DNA of 39,655 nucleotides from DAISIL01 sp036822015. Its GTDB lineage: Bacteria; Bacteroidota; Bacteroidia; Cytophagales; Bernardetiaceae. Position numbers and translations under genes: made by a program. The stretch is taken from assembly GCA_036822015.1 (NCBI GenBank), contig DAISIL010000028.1, positions 1 to 39,655 of the forward strand, written 5' to 3'. Below are positions 33,732 to 39,655 of the stretch, piece by piece; the first letter of the stretch is position 1; each line of letters begins with the position of its first letter. The notes beneath the pieces are model-generated. The model was not told where the DNA came from. It saw only the letters and a program-made list of their open reading frames with translations, and searched no databases.

Positions 33732-34385
33732 TTATTTTACTCCCACAACTTCTACATAAAACAACAAGGTAGCGTTAGGCGGAATCACACCTCCAGCCCC
33801 ACGTGCGCCATAGCCGAGTTCGGGCGGGATTTTGAGCCAGGCTTTGCTACCGACTTTTAGGGCTGCGATACCCTCATCCCAGCCCTTGATGACGCGCCCC
33901 TGACCTAAGGGAAACGAAAACGGCTCGCCGCGTTCGATGGAGCTATCAAAAGTAGTTCCGTCAGTGAGTTTGCCGGTGTAGTGTACGATGACCTCTTTGC
34001 CTGCTTCGGGCATGGGGCCGCTGCCTTCTTCGACGATCTTGATGCCAAGACCGGAGGGCTGCATTTGGTAGCCGATGTTCATTTTTTCTTGGTTCCAGTA
34101 GGTTTTTGCTGCTTGTAAAAAGAGTATCTCGACGGCAGTGAGCTTGTAGCTTTTATTTTTTGCTAAGTCTAGTAGCTCGAGCTTCTCGGATATTTCAAGG
34201 CTTTTCTTTTTGCGTTGGAACAAAAAGACCGGTGATTTTTCGGCAAACTGGACGCATAGCTCGGGATAGTTCTCGTCCGTAAAGCAGCGATCCGCCGCAA
34301 AATCACTTGTAGGGCAGTCTTCGCACTGGGCCTGGACATGGCTGTATGCAAAGGTCATGGCGATCAACAAAAATAGCGTTTTCAT
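33732..34385 (-). CDS. Exported FKBP-type peptidyl-prolyl isomerase
   Basis: A 217-residue protein with a signal peptide (residues 1-19), an N-terminal region of about 85 residues with four cysteines (C21, C24, C34, C44) and a C-terminal FKBP domain (about 107-217). The FKBP motifs are VIVHYTGKLTDGTTFDSS, the PLGQGRVIKGWDEGI block and GYGARGAGGVIPPNATL. It speeds proline isomerisation in periplasmic or surface protein folding. The four cysteines in the N-terminal part may form disulfides. The start ATG overlaps the upstream gene's stop as ATGA (34385-34382), so the two are translationally coupled. Confidence 0.9.
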   Translation of the reverse strand: MKTLFLLIAMTFAYSHVQAQCEDCPTSDFAADRCFTDENYPELCVQFAEKSPVFLFQRKKKSLEISEKLELLDLAKNKSYKLTAVEILFLQAAKTYWNQEKMNIGYQMQPSGLGIKIVEEGSGPMPEAGKEVIVHYTGKLTDGTTFDSSIERGEPFSFPLGQGRVIKGWDEGIAALKVGSKAWLKIPPELGYGARGAGGVIPPNATLLFYVEVVGVK

Positions 34386-35059
34386 AGGGTCAGGGATGCT
34401 CCGATCTCGAGCAGTTCAAGGGTAATGCCGGCTTGGGCAAACTGGGCTTTGGCTGCGGCGTGGTCGATCTTGATGTAACCAAAGGTGTCGTAATGCACCC
34501 CCAAGACGCGCTTGGCTTGCACAAACTGGGCGGCGATGATGGCATCAGCTATACCCATCGTGAAGTTATCACCGATCGGCAAAATGGCTAAGTCTAATTT
34601 GGCCCAGCGAGGGATCAACTGCATATCCATTGTCAGGGCCGTATCGCCGGCGATATAGATGTTTTTATCGGCTTGCAAGAGATAACCGGCTGGATTTCCA
34701 CCGTAAGTACCGTCAGGTAAGACGCTTGAATGCACGGCATTGGTCATCTTGAGCGTCCCGAAGTCAAAGTTCCAACTGCCGCCGTGGTTCATGGGGTGTG
34801 TCTTTTCGATGCCTTGCGTACCTGCCCAGGTAGCCACCTCAAAAGCCCCAACGATGGTAGCGCCGGTGCGCTTAGCCATCGGAATTGCATCAGCGACGTG
34901 GTCTTGGTGTCCGTGGGTGAGTAGGATGTAGTCTGCTGGAATTTGATTTGCGTCGATATGTGCAGCCAGTTCGTTGGGCGTAATAAAGGGATCAACAAGC
35001 AAGTGGTGCTGGCCCGTTTGGATGCCTAGCGTGCTGTGTCCGTAAAAAGTGATTTGCAT
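34382..35059 (-). CDS. UPF0173 metal-dependent hydrolase
   Basis: A 225-residue metallo-beta-lactamase fold protein of the UPF0173 (YtkL/YddR) family. The metal-binding HGHQDH (49-54) in LLTHGHQDHVADA is intact, and further ligand candidates are GDTAL and GVHYDTF. It likely cleaves a small molecule, but no substrate is known for the family. It lies between menB (45 bases upstream) and the FKBP gene, with which it overlaps, in what appears to be one leftward operon. Confidence 0.92.
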   Translation of the reverse strand: MQITFYGHSTLGIQTGQHHLLVDPFITPNELAAHIDANQIPADYILLTHGHQDHVADAIPMAKRTGATIVGAFEVATWAGTQGIEKTHPMNHGGSWNFDFGTLKMTNAVHSSVLPDGTYGGNPAGYLLQADKNIYIAGDTALTMDMQLIPRWAKLDLAILPIGDNFTMGIADAIIAAQFVQAKRVLGVHYDTFGYIKIDHAAAKAQFAQAGITLELLEIGASLTL

Positions 35060-35104
35060 GGGAGGTGCTGTGTTTTTTTGGAGATGAAAAGAAAAAGAGC
35101 AGAA

Positions 35105-35947
35105 TTAGGGAATCCAGGGGATGTCGTCAAAGTTGGGTTTTCGCTTCTCGAGGAAAGCATTGCGGCCTTCTTTGGCTTCATCGGTCATGTAGGCCAGTCG
35201 GGTAGCTTCACCGGCAAAGACCTGCTGCCCTACCATACCATCATCAGTAAGATTGAAAGCAAATTTTAGCATCTTGATCGAAGTAGGCGATTTTTGTAAG
35301 ATTTCTTGCGCCCATTGATACGCCGTGTCTTCTAGCACTTCGTGTGCCACGACGGCATTGACCATTCCCATCTCATAGGCTTCCTGGGCAGAGTAGTTAC
35401 GGCCGAGGAAGAATATCTCTCGGGCCCGCTTCTGCCCCACCATCTTGGCCAGGTAAGCCGATCCATAGCCGCCGTCAAAGCTCGTAACGTCGGCATCGGT
35501 TTGCTTAAAGATCGCGTGTTCGCGGCTAGCCAGCGTCAGATCACAGACCACGTGCAGGCTATGGCCACCACCTACGGCCCAGCCTGGCACAACGGCAATG
35601 ACCACCTTCGGCATAAAACGAATCAGGCGTTGGACTTCTAAGATGTTCAGGCGGGGCATCCCCTCTTCGTCCACGTACCCCTGATGGCCTCGGGCGCGTT
35701 GATCGCCACCACTGCAAAAGGCATACACACCGTCTTTGGGCGAGGGGCCTTCGGCGGAAAACAGCACTACGCCAATATTGATGTCCTCACGGGCATCCAA
35801 AAAAGCCTCGAAGAGTTCGGCAACGGTTTTGGGGCGGAACGCATTGCGCACTTCGGGGCGGTTGAAGGCAATACGGGCGACTTTCCCGCTTTTTTGGTAG
35901 GTGATGTCTTGGTACGTCTTGACGGTCGTCCATTGGGGGGATTGCAT
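35105..35947 (-). CDS. menB: 1,4-dihydroxy-2-naphthoyl-CoA synthase
   Basis: A 280-residue crotonase-fold enzyme that closes the naphthoate ring from o-succinylbenzoyl-CoA in menaquinone synthesis. It matches the family in length and motifs: FNRPEVRNAFRP, AFCSGGDQ for CoA binding, VPGWAVGGGHSLHVVCDLTLAS, and DADVTSFDGGYGSAYLAK. ATG 35947 is the conserved start; a longer frame to 35977 is unlikely. It appears to be the first gene of an operon with UPF0173 and FKBP genes. A TATTTTTG box (35982-35975) precedes it but without a matched -33 element. Confidence 0.96.
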   Translation of the reverse strand: MQSPQWTTVKTYQDITYQKSGKVARIAFNRPEVRNAFRPKTVAELFEAFLDAREDINIGVVLFSAEGPSPKDGVYAFCSGGDQRARGHQGYVDEEGMPRLNILEVQRLIRFMPKVVIAVVPGWAVGGGHSLHVVCDLTLASREHAIFKQTDADVTSFDGGYGSAYLAKMVGQKRAREIFFLGRNYSAQEAYEMGMVNAVVAHEVLEDTAYQWAQEILQKSPTSIKMLKFAFNLTDDGMVGQQVFAGEATRLAYMTDEAKEGRNAFLEKRKPNFDDIPWIP

Positions 35948-36011
35948 AGGCCAAATAAAATAGGGTGAACGCAACAAAAATAAGCAATAAAGTCCGAAAA
36001 AGAGACCTCGG

Positions 36012-36042
36012 TTTGGTGATCCTCGAAGTTTTTCTATATTTG
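36012..36042 (+). promoter_or_regulatory. Bacteroidota-type promoter for the AGCS symporter
   Basis: TTTG (36012-36015), 19 bases, then TATATTTG (36035-36042). Both boxes match with the most typical spacing. Transcription would start near 36048, about 23 bases before ATG 36071. Confidence 0.78.
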
Positions 36043-36070
36043 TTCGCTACATTTTTTTGAATCATCACCT

Positions 36071-37756
36071 ATGGAATCACTAAACGAACAGTTGTCGGCC
36101 ATCGAATCCCTGCTTACTGGCCCCTGGTTTATTTTTTTGTTGCTCGGAACGGGCTTGTTTTTTACAATTTTTTTAGGATTTCCGCAGGTGCGTTATTTTA
36201 TTCATGCCTTTAGGATTGTGCGGGGTAAGTTTGACCGGCCGGATGCCCAGGGCGATACCTCACACTTTCAATCTTTGGCGACGGCACTCTCGGGAACCGT
36301 CGGGACGGGCAACATTGCTGGGGTGGCTTTTGCGGTGCATCTGGGCGGGCCGGCGGCTTTGTTTTGGATGGTCGTAACGGCATTTTTGGGCATGACCAGT
36401 AAGTTTGTTGAGGTTACGCTCTCGCACAAATACCGCGAGATCGCTACCGATGGAAGCATCGCCGGTGGGCCGATGTACTTCATGAAAAACAAATTGAAGT
36501 TGCCCTGGCTGGCGGCCATCTTCGCTGTCGCTACGGTGATCTCTTCCTTCGGGACGGGAAATTTACCCCAAATCAATGGCATCGCCAATGCCATCGAAGC
36601 TACGTTTAGCATAGATAAAATGCTGACCGGAGGGGTGTTGGCTATCTTGATGGGGCTGGTCATCCTCGGGGGCATCAAGCGCATCGCCAAAGTAACCGAA
36701 CGCTTAGTACCGGCGATGGCTTTGATCTATTTGGTGGGGGCCCTGGCTGTTATTTTTGCCAATCTGGAAAACCTTTGGCCGTCTTTTGTGGCTGTTTTTA
36801 GTCCGATGAGTATTTTTTCGGGGACGGCAGCTTCGGGCGGCTTCCTGGGTGCAACGCTGGCTTATGCCTTCAACCGGGGTGTAAACCGAGGTTTGTTTTC
36901 CAACGAAGCCGGACAGGGTTCGGCACCGATTGCTCACGCGGCCGCCCGAGCCAAAGAACCCGTCTCGGAGGGGATGGTAGCCATCCTGGAGCCGTTCATT
37001 GATACGATCGTGATCTGTACGCTGACGGGGCTGGTGCTGCTCTCCTCGGGCGTTTGGAATGAGAAATTTTTAAATGATTTTCAGAGTGCCGATCTGTTGG
37101 TACTGGATCGCGTCTATGACGAGAACGACCCCATGGATCAAGCCTTGCTCTTCGATCACCTCAACGACATCGTCCCCGTGCCTGCCTATACGGGGTCGCT
37201 GCGCGTCCAGGATGGACAAATCCAAGATGACCTATCGCTCCTACACGCCCGATCCATCGCCGAGCAAGTTGCGGTACGGGAGTCCACAAGTGGCGCCACT
37301 TACACGGGTGTGGTGGAGGTAAAAGATGGCAAGATAAGCGACAACAATATTACTGTTTCGGGCAAATCCTTGATTCACAGCGCACCCTTAACGAGCGAAG
37401 CCTTCAAACGGGGTCTTTTTGGTGAGGCAGGGCAATATATCATCTCCATCGGTCTGTTGCTTTTTGCCTTTTCTACGGCTCTTTCGTGGTCGTATTACGG
37501 CGATCGGGCGATGTACTATCTCTTTGGGGAGAAGCTCCTGATGGGTTACAGGGTTGTGTATGTGATTGTATTTTTCATCGGTTCTTTTGTCGATACGACG
37601 ATCATCTGGACGATTGCTGGCATTGCCATTGTCTTGATGGCTGTCCCGAACCTGATCGGGATTTTGCTTTTGAGTAGCGATATGAAAAAGACCGTAGCCG
37701 CGTACTGGGAGTATTTCCATAGCACCTTCCCAGATGTCTATAAGCGTCAGAAGTAA
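36071..37756 (+). CDS. AGCS family alanine/sodium symporter
   Basis: A 561-residue inner-membrane amino acid symporter of the AGCS (DagA/AlsT) family. Family motifs are GTVGTGNIAGVA, GGPMYFM, NRGLFSNEAGQGSAPIAHAAA and FAFSTALSWSYYGDRA. Helices 1-9 occupy about residues 15-330. A hydrophilic stretch of about 110 residues (335-445; VYDENDP to SAPLTSEAF) then precedes the last helices; it makes this protein longer than the 440-480 residues usual outside Bacteroidota. The stretch contains repeated short beta-like units ('VQDGQIQDD' and 'VKDGKISDN'). The gene has its own consensus promoter and overlaps the facing DUF2279 gene by 10 bases. Confidence 0.92.
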   Translation: MESLNEQLSAIESLLTGPWFIFLLLGTGLFFTIFLGFPQVRYFIHAFRIVRGKFDRPDAQGDTSHFQSLATALSGTVGTGNIAGVAFAVHLGGPAALFWMVVTAFLGMTSKFVEVTLSHKYREIATDGSIAGGPMYFMKNKLKLPWLAAIFAVATVISSFGTGNLPQINGIANAIEATFSIDKMLTGGVLAILMGLVILGGIKRIAKVTERLVPAMALIYLVGALAVIFANLENLWPSFVAVFSPMSIFSGTAASGGFLGATLAYAFNRGVNRGLFSNEAGQGSAPIAHAAARAKEPVSEGMVAILEPFIDTIVICTLTGLVLLSSGVWNEKFLNDFQSADLLVLDRVYDENDPMDQALLFDHLNDIVPVPAYTGSLRVQDGQIQDDLSLLHARSIAEQVAVRESTSGATYTGVVEVKDGKISDNNITVSGKSLIHSAPLTSEAFKRGLFGEAGQYIISIGLLLFAFSTALSWSYYGDRAMYYLFGEKLLMGYRVVYVIVFFIGSFVDTTIIWTIAGIAIVLMAVPNLIGILLLSSDMKKTVAAYWEYFHSTFPDVYKRQK

Positions 37757-38637
37757 AAGGGCAAAAGCCGCCAGCCTCCGCCTTTGTTCGCCCAACGCAA
37801 AGCCGGAGCTGGTACTTTAATCATGTTCAGCCCCACAAAGAGCGTCTTCAAAAAGCGGCTATCGGTTGGGATAGCCTCAAAATCGACATCTAACGAGAGA
37901 TAAAACTGCCGTCGGCGTTCAAAGCTGGGCAGTGGCTCCCCCCGCGAGAAGGCGGGATTTTTGGCATTGCCCAGCACACCGTCGATACCATAACCCACTG
38001 ACATACAAAGCCACTTCGGGAGCTTACCCCAGCCAAAGCGATGCGGACTAGCACTCAACCAGTACGTTTGCCCGTTGTAATCCATGACCAGTCTAGACCA
38101 AAAACTCTCCCCAAACTTACCCGGCCGCAAGTCCGCGTAAGTGGAGGGCGTAAAGGAAAACTTCATCCGCACGCGCTGCTCCTGCCAGGCCAGTTGCTGC
38201 CCCACAAAGAGCGCACTGCCGGCCGTATTCGCGATCAGATCGCCCACCGATGCGCCCCAGTCGGGCGACATCCCATCCAAAACCTCGATGGGCGTTTGCA
38301 TCAAGACCCCCAATCCACCCCCAAAAATCGCCGCTTTTCGTTCCGAAACCCCTGCCCAGCGGAGGGCATGGTAGCCCAGCACACCTTGCTGATACGCCGA
38401 GTAGCTGTGTCCAATTTTGTCATGTTGGAGCCAGTCGCCGGTGTCGTCATAAAACCGAAAGCCCTTCAAGCCATTTTCTTTGTACCAAATCTGGTACAGC
38501 CCCGTCATGGCCCCCGCGTAAACGACAGAAGTAGCCACCACCACCGTCCGTAGCCGCCCTCGATGCAGGCTATCCGCTTGCGCTAGGAGCAGGTAGGGAA
38601 TCAGCCACCAATTAAAAAAAAGTACAAAGCGTTGCAT
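37747..38637 (-). CDS. DUF2279 family protein
   Basis: A 296-residue protein with an N-terminal signal peptide or signal anchor (MQRFVLFFNWWLIPYLLLAQ), a hydrophobic segment near residues 30-50, and the DUF2279 region: DDTGDWLQHDKIGHSYSAY, then EVLDGMSPDWGASVGDLIAN. The conserved histidines and aspartates in the HDKIGH and DGMSPDWG blocks suggest a possible active site or metal site, but no function is known. The last part (after residue 150) is rich in strands and aromatic residues. It is divergent from the lipid kinase-like gene across 39 bases that hold two oppositely directed TAACTTT boxes. Confidence 0.85.
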   Translation of the reverse strand: MQRFVLFFNWWLIPYLLLAQADSLHRGRLRTVVVATSVVYAGAMTGLYQIWYKENGLKGFRFYDDTGDWLQHDKIGHSYSAYQQGVLGYHALRWAGVSERKAAIFGGGLGVLMQTPIEVLDGMSPDWGASVGDLIANTAGSALFVGQQLAWQEQRVRMKFSFTPSTYADLRPGKFGESFWSRLVMDYNGQTYWLSASPHRFGWGKLPKWLCMSVGYGIDGVLGNAKNPAFSRGEPLPSFERRRQFYLSLDVDFEAIPTDSRFLKTLFVGLNMIKVPAPALRWANKGGGWRLLPFYF

Positions 38638-38641
38638 TCGG

Positions 38642-38668
38642 TAAAGTTACTACAACTTACTAACTTTG
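38642..38668. promoter_or_regulatory. Divergent TAACTTT boxes between DUF2279 and the kinase gene
   Basis: TAACTTTG (38661-38668) faces right, 9 bases before ATG 38677. TAACTTTA (38649-38642 on the minus strand, one mismatch) faces left, 5 bases before the DUF2279 start codon. Neither has a TTTG at the usual distance. If used, both transcripts would have very short leaders. Confidence 0.4.
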
Positions 38669-38676
38669 CTGGTCTT

Positions 38677-39549
38677 ATGTCAAAAAAAGCTCTTTTTATC
38701 ATCAATCCGGCTTCGGGGACACAGCGCAAAACGCCCATCGTAACCCAAATCCATGCTTTTGCCTCCAGCGACTGGCTCGATTATGCCATCGTGTACACCG
38801 AAGCACCCGGACACGCCACCCAGCTAGCCAGGCAGGCCGCCGAAGCCGGCTGGGATTACGTCGTGGCTGTGGGCGGCGATGGCACCGTGAACGAAGCCGG
38901 CACGGGCTTGCTCCATAGCGATACCGCCCTGGGCATCCTACCCGTAGGCTCTGGCAATGGGCTGGCCCGCCATCTCGGCATCCCCTTGCAGACGATGGAG
39001 GCCTTAAAGCGCGTCCGGCGGGGTAAGGTAGCCACCATCGACAGTGCGCAGCTAGATGGTCGTCCTTTTTTTTGCACCTCCGGTGCCGGGATAGATGCCG
39101 CTGTCAGTCAGGCTTTTGCGAAGGCTGATGGGCGAGGATTCCAGACTTACGTCCGTACCTCCTTGCAACAACTTCGGCAGTATGTGCCGCAAAGCTATCA
39201 AATCGAAACCGACCACGGGCAGTTTGAGACCACAGCCCTCCTGATGACCGTCGCCAACGCCTCCCAGTTCGGTAACGACGCTTTTATTGCCCCTCGGGCC
39301 AGCACCGAGGATGGACTGCTTGACCTCTGCTGGGTGCGTCCACAACCCTGGCTTTATTACCCCATCTCGGCTTGGCAGCTTTTTCGTCGGTCTTTGCACC
39401 AAAACCCATATTGGCAAACGCAGCAGACGCGCCGCGTGCGCATCCGTAGGGCGGGTATCGGCGCCGTACACCTCGACGGCGACCCCATGGAGGGCGGCCT
39501 CCTGCTCGACTACCAAGTTGTACCACAAAGTTTGCGGGTGTTGGTGTAG
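38677..39549 (+). CDS. Diacylglycerol/sphingosine kinase family protein
   Basis: A 290-residue protein of the LCB5/DagK (YegS/BmrU) family of lipid kinases. Visible motifs are INPASGTQ (9-16), the nucleotide-binding GGDGTVNEAGTGL (66-78) and ILPVGSGNGLARHLGIP (87-103). The C-terminal domain has the family pattern LLMTVANASQFGND, a segment for DGLLDL, and a final LDGDPM. It phosphorylates a lipid with an ATP-bound catalytic core; the lipid (diacylglycerol, sphingoid base or other) is not clear. Bacteroidota with sphingolipids use such enzymes, but the sequence alone does not show it. ATG 38677 begins the conserved part; the longer frame from 38632 would start on a TTG in the DUF2279 start region. 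Confidence 0.92.
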   Translation: MSKKALFIINPASGTQRKTPIVTQIHAFASSDWLDYAIVYTEAPGHATQLARQAAEAGWDYVVAVGGDGTVNEAGTGLLHSDTALGILPVGSGNGLARHLGIPLQTMEALKRVRRGKVATIDSAQLDGRPFFCTSGAGIDAAVSQAFAKADGRGFQTYVRTSLQQLRQYVPQSYQIETDHGQFETTALLMTVANASQFGNDAFIAPRASTEDGLLDLCWVRPQPWLYYPISAWQLFRRSLHQNPYWQTQQTRRVRIRRAGIGAVHLDGDPMEGGLLLDYQVVPQSLRVLV

Positions 39550-39587
39550 GGCGAAAAAAAAATATTAACATTATTTAACTTAAAAAA

Positions 39588-39617
39588 TTTGGAAATGTCA
39601 GGGGGGGGGTAATTTAG
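39588..39617 (+). promoter_or_regulatory. Promoter-like element with a G9 tract in its spacer
   Basis: TTTG (39588-39591), 18 bases, then TAATTTAG (39610-39617; one mismatch to TAnnTTTG). The last nine spacer bases are all G (39601-39609). The gene it would serve lies beyond the window, so its existence is unconfirmed. Confidence 0.45.
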
Positions 39618-39618
39618 C

Positions 39619-39638
39619 TACACATTTTAAAATGTGTA
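39619..39638. promoter_or_regulatory. 20-bp perfect palindrome
   Basis: The two halves TACACATTTT and AAAATGTGTA make a perfect palindrome. It starts one base after the promoter-like -7 box, which is the place of an operator, but it could also be a part of a leader. No regulator is visible. Confidence 0.5.
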
Positions 39639-39655
39639 ACTTCTCGCGAAGCAGG

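Noticed and set aside
1..39655. CRISPR arrays, tRNA or rRNA genes, insertion sequences, prophage genes
   Set aside because: No repeated spacers, no tRNA-like cloverleaf in the intergenic regions, and no transposase or integrase was seen on either strand.

Overview
The window is a chromosomal stretch of a Bacteroidota bacterium, most likely from the Cytophagia or a related lineage. The support is a PorV-like/C25 peptidase pair typical of the type IX secretion system (T9SS), a lipase with a T9SS C-terminal sorting domain, DUF4296 and DUF2279 proteins, a fused E1 alpha/beta ketoacid dehydrogenase, a multi-TM SpoIIE phosphatase, and promoters of the Bacteroidota type (TTTG, 17-23 nt, TAnnTTTG). 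A run of exactly ten N inside a gene points to a draft or metagenome scaffold. The species cannot be named from the sequence.

Layout. 1-5000: end of an unknown gene, a 33-residue membrane peptide, a terminator, a TIGR02757 gene broken by the N run, then leftward a fused ketoacid dehydrogenase E1 and an SLC13 transporter. 5000-15000: rightward a YbjN-like secreted protein, RidA, a two-TM protein, and the PorV-like/PorU2-like pair (the second is 1680 aa). Facing them is an M16 peptidase homologue without its zinc motif. 15000-25600: a polyisoprenoid-type GT2, a type II-like sulfide:quinone oxidoreductase, a GT4-like transferase, GluQRS, a conserved protein of unknown function, a T9SS-sorted lipase, an O-antigen polymerase-like protein and MetK. 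25600-30600: a 2-oxoglutarate/Fe(II) oxygenase, a SpoIIE phosphatase, a small secreted protein without a normal start codon, a DUF4296 lipoprotein, and an ECF sigma factor overlapping a membrane-anchored beta-barrel protein. 30700-39655: LeuRS, a small membrane protein, a menB/UPF0173/FKBP cluster, an AGCS symporter, DUF2279, a lipid kinase-like protein, and at the edge a promoter-like region with a G9 tract and a 20-bp palindrome.

How the genes relate. The PorV-like/PorU2-like pair probably serves T9SS export, and the lipase at 21052-22902 is a likely T9SS cargo. MenB makes menaquinone precursor, and menaquinone is the expected acceptor for the sulfide:quinone oxidoreductase. The GT2, GT4-like and Wzy-like genes are surface polysaccharide functions but are scattered and do not form a cluster. 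The gene order is compact: five of eight convergent gene pairs overlap at their 3' ends. No tRNA, rRNA, insertion sequence, prophage or CRISPR array was seen. No gene-free stretch exceeds 300 bases.
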